The position numbers and the translations under genes are program-made. The notes under the pieces were generated by a model. The model saw only the letters and a program-made list of their open reading frames with translations, had not been told where the DNA came from and did no database searches. Positions 27,001 through 39,800 of a stretch of 64,000 nt of DNA are shown here, piece after piece. The stretch is from Rotaria sp. Silwood1 (lineage: Eukaryota; Rotifera; Eurotatoria; Philodinida; Philodinidae): assembly GCA_905250075.1 (NCBI GenBank), contig CAJNOP010000022.1, positions 2,195,981-2,259,980 of the forward strand, written 5' to 3'. Positions within the stretch are counted from its first letter, which is position 1, and the number at the start of each line of letters is the position of its first letter.

Positions 27001-27777
27001 CGTGCATCCATTACTGTTCCAACACCAACAGTTAATGCTGATTTTGGTACTTTTGTGATATCATTATCAAAGAAACGTGCATTAGCTATGATTGTATCTT
27101 GTGCTAGAGTTTTTACTCGAGTACGAGACACTAAACTAGATCCTAAATATTAGAAAAACAAGACACAATATCATTCTTGTTTTTATAACAAAACATTTTA
27201 AACCTGGTTCATTGAAAGCAATATGACCGTCAGGTCCAATACCGCCGATAAATAATTCAATACCACCTGCTTCTTGTATAGCTCGTTCAAATTCATTACA
27301 TTCATGAATGAGATCAGTAGCATTTCCATCAAGAATATGAACATTATTTGGATCAATATCAATATGTTTAAAAAAATTATTCCACATATATGAATGATAA
27401 CTTTCAGGATGATTCTTTTATATAAAAGGAAAAAGATATTGTCTTTTCAATAAACAAAAACGAAAACTTTTTTTTCTATTCATACTCGTGCTAATCCAAC
27501 ATATTCATCCATATTAAAAGTAATAACATATTTAAATGATAATTCTTTAGCTTTGACAAATTCAATTAATTTTTTATATGTACCTAATGGTGTACTACCT
27601 GAAAATAAACAAATTAAGAAAAACAAAGGAAAGCTAAAACAATTGAAACATACCTGTTGGTAGACCAAGTACAAAGAAATAATTAGGACCTGGTTTAAAG
27701 TCATTTATTCGTTTTTTTATATAACGAGCAGACCACTCCGCCATTTCATCATAATCTTTAGTAATTACTAATCGCAT
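21096..27777 (-). CDS. GNPDA: Glucosamine-6-phosphate deaminase/isomerase, 279 aa
   Basis: Converts glucosamine-6-phosphate to fructose-6-phosphate and ammonia (amino-sugar catabolism, cytosolic). Minus-strand exons in order of transcription: 27777-27654, 27598-27486, 27414-27204, 27142-26997, 21341-21096 (840 bases, all GT-AG, phases agree). NagB-family signatures are all present: [12 protein letters not shown] (from residue 37), FNMDEY with Asp72, and [17 protein letters not shown] with Asp141, His143 and Glu148. These fall at the same numbers as the catalytic residues of E. coli NagB. Length is close to the usual 266-289 aa. The ATG follows directly on an AG (27778-27779), which may be a trans-splice or 5'-UTR acceptor. 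Intron 4 (21342-26996) is 5.66 kb while the other three are 50-75 bases; the excess is nested hAT transposon DNA. Confidence 0.95.
22256..26684. mobile_element. hAT-type DNA transposon copy, 4.4 kb including a nested element
   Basis: The left end reads CAAGGGGGAAAAAGCGGAT. The reverse complement of the right end reads CAAGGGGAAAAAAAGCGGAT. Flanking 8-base direct repeats are CACTATTC (22248-22255) and CACTATCC (26685-26692), one mismatch, as expected for hAT. Both ends carry subterminal arrays of GACAATCC and GGATACGAT-like motifs (about 22280-22385 and 26580-26672). Without the nested copy (23115-24237 plus one 8-base duplication) it would be about 3.3 kb, the size of an autonomous hAT. However, I see no long transposase frame, only stop-riddled sequence, so it is a decayed or internally non-coding copy. 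It sits in intron 4 of the glucosamine-6-phosphate deaminase gene. Confidence 0.8.
23115..24237. mobile_element. Nested hAT-type DNA transposon copy, 1123 bp
   Basis: The left end CAGTGATGGGATCGGTTC matches the inverted right end CAGAGATGGGATCGGTTCG with one difference. Flanking 8-base direct repeats are GTTTATAG (23107-23114) and GTTTCTAG (24238-24245), one mismatch. Subterminal GGTTCGGTTCGG blocks occur at both ends (23140-23215, 24162-24210). It has no coding capacity and is non-autonomous. It lies inside the larger hAT copy at 22256-26684, so it inserted later. Confidence 0.85.
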
Positions 27778-29384
27778 CTAAAATGATTATTTCAAAAACG
27801 TATGAAGAATAGAAAACCGTTAGCATATATTAGCCTATAGTTTTCTTCATAGAAAGTAAGATCAACAAGCAAGTCTTTTGTTGTTCTTTTCTGTATACTT
27901 GAAATTTACCATTCAAATGTATGAAAACAAAGAAAAAAAACCAGCGCTAACTAATAAAACACGATCATTATATCATGCTGTTCAATTGAAGGTCATTTAA
28001 ATGCATGAGAGAACACAATAGAGACGATTATAACATCTACATTGCTAATGTTATAAAAAAAGAGCCAACAGCTGGTGGTATGTCATTTTATTAAAATTTG
28101 AAGTCATCGATATAAGCGACATCGTCCAATTCACATGAATAAACGAATAAGTAGCAAATCAGTTGTAAGAGAAAAATTCGATGATTCATACGAGGTTGTA
28201 TAACGAGGTAAACCAAACATAAATGGGTTTGAATTAAATAGATAATAAGTGTGATAGTGGATAGAAAGCGATTTTCAAGTTCTTTTTTTTTTTTTACATT
28301 TTATCATTAACTAGTCATGAGATATAGTTATTGTTCACTATTTTAAAGTTTAATTTGACTTACTTATAAATTTTAACAAGTAATATTGTTATCCTTCAGA
28401 TACGTTGTAAGACTTTGAACTGTCTTAGAAAGTATTATGATTATGCGAGCAAAATACGTGAAATAACATCGTCACCCTTTTATAGAATTTTGTCGTTTTC
28501 TTTTTTTTTTAAATGGATAATAAAGTTTTAATTACACAATGTTCTATGTAAAATCATTTCTATTTGGTTCTTCCAATTCTCATGAAAAAAAATCCAATTT
28601 TCGGCAGAAAAATTGCGATAAATGCATAGAAAGATGATAGTTTGAGGTCTAATATTTCATAAACGACATAATTTTTTTTATTTGATACGTTGTTTTAGTC
28701 AACATTGCTGATGATTTCTGTCGCCTTCTGCTTTACCCAATTGCTTCTTTTTTTTTTTTTATTTGAAACATCATATGAGGATGTACTGCACGCTTTTTGC
28801 ATGAAACTTTTTTTAATATTATATAAAAGGGTACTTCCATAACTAGATGACTATTTTTTAAAAGCTTTTCGAGGTAATGAACTTATCATTCTATTTCTTC
28901 GAATAAAAATTAATAATTAAAGAAAAAGCAGTACTGCAGTTGGCATGCGATTTTAAGTAAAAAAAATAAATTTATAGAACGAGAAATTACAGAGAGTTTG
29001 AGTTGTTGAATGAACTATTTTTAACCCTTATTTGTTAATTATTTTTCGAAAACGTGATCATAGAGGGCTGCAAATTACAGCGGAATCTCTCGAATATAGC
29101 TTCCACATATCCTGAAAATTTCATGTGGTTTGAATAAACTTGACCCAAGATCTATTTTTCAGGGCGCTCTTCATAATAGTCATATAAATATGATTAGCAC
29201 CTGTACCAGAAATAGATTTTAAGATTTTAAACACGATTTTTACATATTTTATATAAAAATAAAAATAATAAATATTTGAAACTGTTAAGAATCTTGTTCA
29301 TCGAAGTAATACTACGAATTTATAAAGTCCTATTTAAAAACAAAACATTCTGTTCTTTTTATTTGTTTAAAAATTAATTTTCAG
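27778..29384. other. Divergent intergenic region between GNPDA (-) and CPT2 (+)
   Basis: 1.6 kb separates two divergently transcribed metabolic genes, so both promoters must lie here. I see AT-rich sequence with poly-T runs and no coding signal. AG dinucleotides abut both start codons (27778-27779 on the minus strand, 29383-29384 on the plus strand), each after a T-rich tract. Confidence 0.6.
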
Positions 29385-32300
29385 ATGTTAACTAAAAGTT
29401 CTATTCCAATTGTTACTTCACAACGATACATATATTTTCTTCGTCGTCAACTATCATCAACTTCAATTAAAAAACATGATGAATATAATTATTTTAAACG
29501 AAGTATTTTATCAACTGATCATTTTCAATATAGTTTACCTCGATTACCAATACCAAAATTAGATAAAACATGTGAGCGTTATTTAACTGCACTTAAACCA
29601 ATTCTTAATAATGATGAACATGCTTTTCAAGAAACTCAAAAAATTGTTAATGATTTTCGTACAGGTGATGGTAAACGACTTGATGAGCAATTACGTCATA
29701 AAAATGCATTAAATCGAAATACATCATATATATCAAAGCCATGGTTTGAAATGTATTTAAAATCACGTTTACCACTTATATTAAATTTTAATTTTTTTCT
29801 TGTTTTTACTGATGATCAACAAAATTTAAAACCAGCAGCACGTATAACAAATTATATAATATCATCAATTCGTTTTATGAATACACTTCGTGCTAATTGG
29901 CTTGATCCAGAAATATATCATTTAAATCCTAAAAAAACTAATACAGATCGATTTCGTAAATATCTTCGTTATGTACCAAAACGTATTTCATTTTATGGTG
30001 CTTTATTACAAAAAGCTTTTCCATTAGATATGTCACAATATAGTCGTTTATTTAATTCAACTCGTATACCAAAAACAGACTGTGATATACTTGAAACAAA
30101 TTTTGAAAATATTCAACATATTATTGTTATTAAACGTGGTCATTATTATAAAGTAAATATATTAAATAAACATGGTCAACTTTTACCAGCTGAAAAAATT
30201 GCAGAAATGATGAAATATTTATGTGACGATTTAAATGAAGAAGAAAATAAATATCCATTGGGATATTTTACAGCTGATAATAGAGATAGATGGGCAACAA
30301 TACGTTCACAAATTGAAGCACTTTCTCAACATAATAAACATATATTTAGAGAAATTGATAGTTCAATTATGGTTATATGTCTTGGTAAGTTTTATTTGTC
30401 GTTAATTCAATTTAATCAACTTGAGAGTAATCTGATAAGAAAACCTCTTCAGATACCAAATTGCTTTTTTTGACCGAGACGATGTTCATCTGATGAGTAC
30501 TAGAAAGTAATAGAAACGTTTAGAATGTTTGCTTTTCTAGGCCTTGGTTCTGGAAATATAAACATTTTTGTGAATCTGTTAACAAAAAGTTGTAGTTCTT
30601 TTCAGGTTATATGATAGAATTGCGAACATTAAATCTCTCAGGATAGAAGATACTAGAAAAAGTTACAACTGACATAATCAACTAATCTCATTAAGAACTT
30701 TGTTCGTGCAAAATTTGATGTTGAAAGTCAATTTTTTATGTGGTCTGAACGAGACTACAGCTTACACTCACTAGCAATCATCAAATAAACATCGTCTCGA
30801 TCGAAAATCGATTTGACAAATGAAGAATTTTCTTTGTAAGTATTTACTTCAAGATCAACTGTATGATATGAGGAAGAGAACAATAGTGTATTTATGTTAA
30901 TGAATTCTCAAGGTTTCATAAATTTTCTCAATTCATAGGTTCCTATCTTTTCTTAGTTTATATATGTGTATGCGGACAATTCTAAATGAAAAGAGTAGAA
31001 ATAAAAATGTGTTCTATCGAATGAGTTGTTTAGAAGTCTATGATTTGCATTGAAATAACCTAATCTTATCAACAACAATTTTTCTTATCCCTAGATAGAT
31101 ACCTATAAAAACTGTGGATATTCACGGTTATTTTGATTTTTAAGTATACAAGGTTTCTTTTTTACAAATAAATGTCAAGGTAATTATTGTTGTCTTTTAC
31201 GATTAGAATCAAGGTAACTATGAATGTTCCTCCGATCTATAGTTTTATTACGTATCCAAATGTTACTCTTGGCTACCTTAGTATTTAGTTGTAAAATATC
31301 TTCTATATGTAAAAATCAAAGTAATCATAATTGTCCGCAGTTTTATAGGCACTCACTTTAGATAATATTCTCACGATTAAGATACTTGTTTGTCAAGTTA
31401 GATCAGCTATAAACATAATACATATCTTTAAAGTAAAAAAAAAAACAAGAATTTCTCTGACGGATTAGAATTATATTTTTGTTACATATCAACTGTATTC
31501 ATTTTTATATGAATATATTTTCTCATTAGATGAAGATGATCCATCAAAATTAGATAAATCTCTTAGTAAACAAAAACGTGCTGAATACATATCTGGAAAA
31601 TATTTATGTTATAATGCATTAAATCGTTGGTATGATAAATCATTTAATATGATAATGTTATCCGATGGAACATTAGGTCTTCATTGCGAACATTCATGGG
31701 GTGATGGTGTAGCTTTACTTCGTTTTTGTAATGATATTGATAAAGATGTCAATGAAAATGGTAAAATTAATTCAACAAATTATCAAACAATAAATGCATC
31801 AACAAATGATTCTATTGAAAAACTTGAATTTCAATTAGATGATAAATTAAAAAATGAAGTTGAAACATCAAAACAAAACTATCATGAATTTGTGTCGAAA
31901 TTTAATGTCAATATTTATCAAGAACCTATTCTTAGTAAAAATTTATTAAAAAAAGCTTCACTTAGTCCTGATGCTATCATGCAATTAGTAATTCAAATGG
32001 CTTATTATAGATTACATCATCGATTTGTATCAACATATGAATCATGTTCAACAGCTGTTTATAAACATGGTCGAACAGAAACTATACGACCTGTTACAAA
32101 TGAAACAAAACATTTTATTGAAACAATAAGAAAATCAAATGATGAAAAATTAAAAAAAGATTTATTAAATAAATGTTCAGAAAAACATCAACAATTAATT
32201 AAAGAAGCAGCAACAGGACAAGGTTTTGATCGACATTTATTTGCATTAAAATATTTACAAGAAGTTGAAAATAAAGAAAATTTACATTCTATTTATATAG

Positions 32301-32536
32301 ATAAATCATATCGATTAATGAATCATACAATTCTTTCAACATCAACTGTTGCTTCAAAACATATTGCTGCTGGTGGTTTTGGTCCTGTTGTTAATGATGG
32401 ATTTGGTGTTGGTTATTTAATAGATGATGATCAAAGTGGATTATTAGTTACTTCATATTTACATACAGAATTACCTAGTTTTATGCAAGCAGCAGATGAA
32501 AGTTTTAGAGAACTAGCTGATATTATTAAAAGTTAA
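29385..32536 (+). CDS. CPT2: Carnitine O-palmitoyltransferase 2, mitochondrial, 668 aa
   Basis: Transfers long-chain acyl groups from acylcarnitine back to CoA on the inner mitochondrial membrane, feeding beta-oxidation. Exons: 29385-30384 and 31530-32536 (2007 bases, phase 1 junction rebuilding CLDEDDPSKL). The N-terminus is Arg/Ser/Thr-rich without acids (RRQLSSTS near residue 25), as in a mitochondrial presequence. LPRLPIPKLDKTCERYL (about 50) is the standard opening of the choline/carnitine acyltransferase fold. The catalytic histidine is His388 in LHCEHSWGDGVALLRF. LSTSTVAS (near the C-terminus) matches the STS substrate motif, followed by GGFGPVVNDGFGVGY. Length is close to human CPT2 (658 aa). 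No N-terminal membrane pair of CPT1 type is present. AATAAA lies at 32560-32565. Confidence 0.95.
31097..31354. repeat. Inverted-repeat (MITE-like) element in the CPT2 intron
   Basis: The left arm (about 31097-31141, ACCTATAAAAACTGTGGATA) is matched by the reverse complement of the right arm (about 31311-31354, GCCTATAAAACTGCGGACAA). Both arms continue into a TTACTTTGATTTTT-like inner part. Total size is about 258 bases with no coding content. The TATAAAACTG-type terminus could be Tc1/mariner-related, but no clear TA duplication was resolved. Confidence 0.6.
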
Positions 32537-33949
32537 AAAGTATTAAATTGATTTGACTGAATAAAATGTTCTTCTTTTTTTTCTTGTTCAAAATTCCGGT
32601 ATTTATCATATTTCTTTTTTTCTTCTTTGAAACATTTCATATATATACATGTATAAAGGGTATTTCAGAAGTTCTGAATTAATTTTACAATTCATCACTT
32701 TGTATTTAACAAAAGTAAATTCTTTACAACTTTGATAGATTATCATACCTACACTTACGAGAAAATTTCTCCAACTGTTCCATCTGTGTTGAGTCGAAAC
32801 TATGTCCATTGTGTAGATCTAAATCAACTATGAATATCCTGAAAAGAGTTTGTGTCCTTAGTTTATTGCTACAAAGATACTATACTAACGATATTTTCTT
32901 CAATAAATTCCTTGGTTCAGCAAAAATGCTATTTCAATTTTGACTTAAAAGTTTGCATAGAGACAAACCTTAACGAGAATACTTTTTAAACATTGTTTAA
33001 GGTCTCGCCACTGTTCCTTTCATACGATACCACTATAGTAATAGCGTATATTTTTCATCACTTATATATCAGCTAAACCATGCATTAGAAACATGAGTTC
33101 GCAAAATTAGAACACTTGTATCTCGGAGTAATGAACTTTTCTAGAGCTAATTTTTAATGTTACATGTGTGAGAAGTTACTCCAAATACCTATGAAAAAAT
33201 CTGTCTTAGAGACCTTCGTTGAGAGGAGATATAAGTAAAAGAAGAAACTCCGATTTGAGACAGCATTTTTCATAACTGAATATTACATTCTGTAGACAAA
33301 TCTTGAGACTACGAAATTTATATTCAAAGTTTTTTGTGAACATGACTAGGTTTTTCAAAAGGATTGATCTACTTTTTATTAGTGACGTGATAGAATACAA
33401 ATATATAAACAAAAAATGCTCTAATAACTGAATGAGAAGTTCAAAACAAATATCAAAAAGTACAAATTCTTCTTCAGAATATCTAGATGACGATAAGACA
33501 AAAACTTGTTCTAGAAGTTGGCGAGATCTCTATAAAATTCGTTTTCAAGGGGAAGTGTTTTAGAATTCTGTCTTGCTGACAATCTTATGAAAGATGCAGC
33601 TCATACCATATAATCTATCCTGATGTTTTCAAATGTTCTCCTGGTATAGTTAGAAAGTTATTCTCTAATTAATTTTTAATTAATTAATTAATTAATTAGT
33701 TTAAATTAATGGTCATCTGAAAGAATCAACATTTTACATATTTCTATGCTATATAGAACTTATTAAGAAAAAGAACCCTTGTAAACAGTCACAGTCAAAT
33801 GAAAGGTGAATATGTCTCGATTTACTTCAAATGGTCAATATACGAGTAGATTTAACGTTCTTATTTCAGAATAGAAGCAAATCAAAAGATCTAAAAGTAC
33901 TTTCTTTCTTTATTTAAGGTCTTAATCACTGTGCAATATTTGCATTCTG
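32537..33949. other. Region downstream of CPT2 without recognised genes
   Basis: AT-rich with only short open frames lacking family features. It contains the CPT2 polyadenylation signal and a TTAA/TAAT tetranucleotide microsatellite at about 33677-33698. Confidence 0.55.
33677..33698. repeat. TAAT tetranucleotide microsatellite
   Basis: Five tandem TAAT units in otherwise unremarkable intergenic DNA. Confidence 0.8.
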
Positions 33950-34072
33950 TTAATCATCTAATTCTTTAGCTGCTTTTTCTGCTGCAATAGTTCGAATAAA
34001 TTTCACATATTTATCAATAGTAAAATATGTCTTCTTACAATGAGCACTTTTTTGTGATTTGATATACTGTAA
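33950..34072 (-). pseudogene. Possible orphan terminal exon (40 residues plus stop)
   Basis: On the minus strand an AG at 34074-34073 is followed by an open frame. It starts LQYIKSQKSAHCKKTYFTID, runs through a basic helix and ends in EKAAKELDD and a stop. Amphipathic composition with Lys/Ala/Glu balance looks more protein-like than neighbouring random frames. I do not recognise the family and found no matching upstream exon, so it may be a gene relic or chance. Confidence 0.25.
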
Positions 34073-36859
34073 CTATTCACTAAGAAACATTATTTATTTA
34101 AGTTAGACAAAAATTGATAGAAAAATACATGAAAATGTTGTCACATTTTCTCCTTCATAGTAAAAATTATGAACCGAAAACATTGTAAATAAAGTTGTAA
34201 AGAGTTAGCTTTTTTTGAATATATAAAACGATGAATTTTAAGAATCGTTTTCGAACTTCTGCAACATCTTTTATATGCTCAATATTGCTGCAAGGGTAAC
34301 AGTAAAGTGATCCTAGTGATCTCTGCTTTCTTTTTTTTCTTTTGTCACTAGTATTTAGTTATATCGTTATGTATTTTGAAATAGCAAATATATAAAAGCT
34401 TTTCTACAATATGATTTTTTTTTTATCAATTATAAACTGATAATATCTTTTTCTATGAAAAATTTCGTATGTTGATAACGAAAGAAAGGCATATTAATTA
34501 ATGTGTATATAATAATACGCTTAAACAAACACTTAATCATATTTGTCTCTCTAACTAATCTAGCGACATAAAACTTAGAAGTTATCTTATTGGATAGGCA
34601 TAAAAACTATGAGTCCAAAAGAAATTGAGATTTTTAGAAATTTAATTACAATATGGAAAGCAAATTCTTTATCGATGTCTGAAACTATGCTTCTATTCGT
34701 TAGTGGCATTATTATCAAAATAATGCAGCCCATTGTGTTGCTCACTAGAGAGTCATGATTCGATTTCAAAAGAGGATTATTTAGTTTGATATTGTTCAAA
34801 TATTAATATCTGTAATATGTAACATCGACTTCTGACATCTAATTTTTCTATTGACTTTTCTTCTTTATGAATCTGAACAAAAAGTCGATTGATGAAAGGA
34901 TTTATCGTTGATAATTCAAGTGAGTAGGAGTTACAGGCCAATGAAAGTATCTTAATCCAATATTTCTTTGAAATGTCGATATTTTTTCTCATTGATCTAG
35001 ACAATAAAATAACTGCAAATATTGATGAATCTTTTTTGTACAAAATGAAAATATATTTCCTTTTTATTCTATGATATTCATTCTAATCATTTGATCGCTT
35101 TCTCTTTGATACTCTTCTAAACTCACCAAAAAAAAATAATGTATGACATTGGGTTGTCCAAAGCAAATAAATATATAAAAGAAGAAAAAAAAAGGAAGAA
35201 GATGGAAGAGTCAAATACAAAAACGAATCGATATAAGGCAGCATTTGTCATACCATACGTAATAAAATTCTTGAGAAAAAGATGAACATATTGATTCATA
35301 AGAATATATCCTCACTTCACCTGTCTCATCTTCATCAATCTTCTATTGATCAACAATCAAACAACGATAGTAAAACTAATAACTCTTTATTTGATAAACT
35401 CAAACAGTGCTTCGATTTATTTAAACGATGGAGACTTGAGCGTATGCTACAAGTATGTATACATTATTTATAGATTTATTCGTATTGGTAATCGATGTCA
35501 GAAGGTTCATCCTATAAGTTATGTTTATATTAGTACTGCGTGTAGAATAAGATGAGACAAAAAAAAAAGCTTCCATGAAATGAACTGCTAAAACTTGTCT
35601 CATGGAAGGCGATACTTGTAAACGTTTTGCGTTCCTTCCTGTTCCGCCCTATTGGATATTATACTCATCAAATGATTTTCAAAAAAGTAAAATCTATTAA
35701 TACATTTATCAGTTTGATTAATTGTACAAAATATTATATTACTGAGGGCAAACCAAAAGTAATGGCGCAGATACTTTTTTTCTATATAGAAAGCTGGAGA
35801 AAACTTTCTCTTTTTGTATGTAATCATAGTCAAAACAATGCTCTATTCTTCTGTAATATTTTATCATTTTTCAACTAATGTCATAATAAGAAAATTACGA
35901 TAAGAACTGTTTACTATGATATGTGATGACAACATTAGATCATATTGTTTTTCATGCGTATTTTCCTTTTGCTTTTCTCTTTATCGATGTGGATGCTAGT
36001 GTTCTCTTTCTTCATACTCACATCTAGATCCTTACCTACTAGAGATCCTTGGTTTCGAAAATATCACGAAGAATCAAAATCGTTAAGTCATCAGATAAAT
36101 ACAAAAAGTTTTGAATATACTGCAAAAAATCTTCACCATTGAATTGTTGAAATAATAGACGTCACACATCTCAGTACTTAAACAAAACAATACTATACAA
36201 CTATACTAAAATATTTAATCTTAAGAATGAAAAAATGAAGATTTCTCGATTTAATTTTAAAAACTTTTGTATTTATCTGCTAATTTATTAGTTGAGGTTC
36301 GGTTCTTGGCTCCAGTTCTTTTGAAACCATCAAATTCTACCACTCACACCGACATACATTCTTGAACTACATAGATCAAATTAGCATTCAATAACAGACG
36401 ATAATCAATCTTCAAAAGGCATTTTATCAGTTATTACTAAAACTTGAATCAGTTCATGACTTTTAACTATTGCAATAGACAGATTTGCGTTCTTTGTTCA
36501 TTTATTTATTCATTATTATTTATTTTACTATGCTCTAATGGCTACGATGCATAACAACTATTTACAAGATAGAACAAAATTTTATTTTCGATACGCTTCA
36601 CGAAAATAAACAAAAACTCCATCTTTATGAAAAGAACAGTAATATTTTTCCTTATAAGAAATGTTGATTCAAATGACTGTTTGTCTCATGGAATGGGATA
36701 GTTTCTTAAATTTTTTGTCCTATCCGATCTCATAAGACGTTTATCAAAAAACATAATTTCCATCTGTTCGATAGGATTAGACTTTGCCATGCATTGTGGA
36801 GTCCTAAATTATATAATCATCTGTTTATCTGTCGGATATCATAAGCTGCTTGTGTTTAT
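34073..36859. other. Region without a convincing gene
   Basis: Several open frames occur, for example 35282-35473 (+), 35945-36142 (+, a hydrophobic N-terminus then a basic tail, 65 aa) and the stretch starting MEGDTCKRFAFLPVPPYWIL at about 35602 (+). I could not link them by consistent splice phases and none shows a known domain. They could be remnants or exons of an unrecognised gene. Confidence 0.4.
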
Positions 36860-39800
36860 ATGAGAAAAAAAGGAAACTTTTCTTTTTTTATATTGAAGGA
36901 TGGCTTATTATTTAATGATAAGGATAAAAAAATTATTATCAAAGACAAAATCATGTGTGTAACTGACATTCCATTTATAATTCCTAGACAAATGGAAGAT
37001 ATACGAAAACGACTACGACCAGATTTTGAACGTACTAAACGTGTAATTCTTCGTATGGATGAATATCTTATCTCATCTGAAGATAAAAATAGAACTAAAC
37101 AACTTCATCATCAAAATGCACTAAATGCTTTACAAGCTTTATCTGAAGCAGCTAATAAACTTAAAGGATTTGCTTTTCGTGAAGTACTTAGTATTGATGG
37201 AACATTACCAATTATTGGAATAAATTTAACTGAAGAAGAAGAAGAAGAAGAAAATTCTTCAATCAATAAACTTTTTCGTCAAAAAGAAGAAATTGACCCA
37301 ATAGCCGATTTACACATAGCAAAAGATCTTGTTGAATTTGAACAAGCATTTTCTAAACATCGAATACGTATGTTAAATATGCCAACAAATAAACCGTCAG
37401 ATATGATTTATTTAAAATTTTGTTTAATGCTTGAAATACGACGTGATGAATATGAAAGTTGTTTACGTTTATTATTACATGATATTATATTTAAATTTCA
37501 TTTATGTGATTTTCGTTTACGTTGTGTAATATATGTACGAAAACCAATTGAATATGAACTTGTTCTTGAAAAATTAATTCATGATTCACATTTAAAAACA
37601 AATTATTCAGCAGAACTTATCTTATGGTCAGGAGATTGGATTACTAATCAAGAAGTTGAATTATATGTTGTTATTAAAATTGAATCATTATCAATAAATA
37701 AATATATTAGTTCGAAATTTTCGGATATGGCACATTTACATGTTAAAAATATTCCACATGGAGCATCAAGAATATTTTTACGAGAAGTTACTCCTGTTAG
37801 TCGACCACGTAAAATAGTAAGTTTAACTTAGAACAAATTTTTTTTCTTTGTCATTAAAAGAAAATTTCAGAAGCTATATAAATGAATAATGACATCTCTT
37901 GGTAATATGCAACTTTCAAAAGTAGAAAGAAAAAAACAAAGGAATACTAATCCATTTACAATTGGATTTCGTTTAGTAACTCATCAGAGTCTTAAAAAGA
38001 ATCATTTTTGAAAAAAAAAATAACAGTTTGAGTTAATTATCTATGAAATTAGGTTTTCTTGCTATTATATAGATTATTATAGAAACATTTCATGAAAAAA
38101 ATAAAAAAAACTTTACCGTACTTATCTTCACTCTTTCAAATATCAGAACATAAATATTCATAAATTATTTATTGTTAAAAGATGATCATATCTTTTTCTA
38201 AACCCCTTGTATAAAAAAGCAAAGTAACATTGACTGTATAACCTTTGAATTCAAAAGAATTTCTTTCAAGCCTATTTCTTTTGACGACTGTGATCAATTA
38301 CTAAATCCTATCGACTTTTATTCATAACAATATCTTCTTCTCTCTGTCTACTCACATGTGACGTTCTTGACTTACTCAATTCTTTTTGCACAATATCTAT
38401 AGGTCTTATATCGAAATTACTTAGAATAAATTTTACTTTAAACATAAAATCTATTTTGAGTTTATTTGAACCTTGATACTATAATATTGCGCCTTAGGCT
38501 GCATAGCATAAGAACATTTGTCGACGACTGATAAGTTTATAATTGAAATCGATTACAAATATGTCTGCAGTGAAATATCGAGACAAAGATTGAAATGAAG
38601 AGTACCAATGACAATTCCTATTAGACTCGTACACCAGAGATGTGCATAGCAGCTAAAACATGACGGGTAGGCGGCGCGGTCACCAGGTAATTGCGCCTAC
38701 TGATAATTGGAATAATCTTTTTCGCCAATTTGTGTCTCATATTTGTAACACTATAGTATATGTTAAGAAAAAATAGTGTTTTATTAAGCAAGATAGAATT
38801 AAATATCGTTATATGTACGAATTGGGTGTTCGTTTCAATCTTGACCTCTTTTGTAACTAAACTTGCACAACTTTAAATTTAAAGTGCACTTAAATATTAA
38901 GCTCGTTTGAGTTCGATCTATTTGCTATGAGAATACTTTTTAATCATGTTGCTTATGATTTACTTTATAAAGTTAACTAGCAAGTATCAAAATGAAGCAA
39001 TACGACGAACGGCACCTCATAAAGAACGAGTCTGATAATGATTAAATGCCTCAACTTTCGATATTTGATATGCATTCTCTTTTTAAGAGGCTGTCGTAAT
39101 AGAGTTTAACAACTGATATGTTAAAGGTGCAGTCGCTCAATGAACAGATAAGGAAAGAGATGATTGCGGAGTGACCACCTTCCAAAACTGTGTTCAGCCA
39201 TGCTGCTGTCAAAAAATGAGTCACACTTGTCGCGACAGCACGGATGGTGCACATTTACGTCCTCCACAATAAAAAAAATCTGCTACTTTATGCTCGTTAT
39301 TTTTTCTTATCAAGACTTCTATCATTATTAGATTTTTCAGTGATTTGAGGAAAAAATCCCAAGACATTCACTCAAATGAAAAGCTTCCAAACTTTCTAAA
39401 CGTAGAATACAACTTTCATTGTACTCAAGCATTATTTTCCATAGACTCTAACTTTTTCTATGAAATATTTTACCACGATCATGTTTATTTGTTCCGTTTT
39501 TTCTCTTGACTTCTAATTAAAAATAATATGAAAATAAATAAATTATTTTTTTAAAATTAGCTTTCACATGGTATTAATGTTGGCCAAGTAGAAATTGAAG
39601 CAGTACATTGGCTAGCTCGACATCAATTATCTATACATATTGTAAAAATTAATCATTTACAATTTGATCGATTATTACGAGCACCAGGTAGATGAACTAT
39701 TTTCAATTGTTAAAATTGAATAATAAAATTCTTATCTTTTTTTGTAGAAATATATGTTGAAATTGTTTTTCAAAGTCCATTTAATATTTATGATATAAAA

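Noticed and set aside
39051-39254. 67-residue minus-strand frame in the C2-gene intron
   Set aside because: Slightly GC-richer than its surroundings but no transposase or other motif was recognised; perhaps transposon-derived, not supportable.
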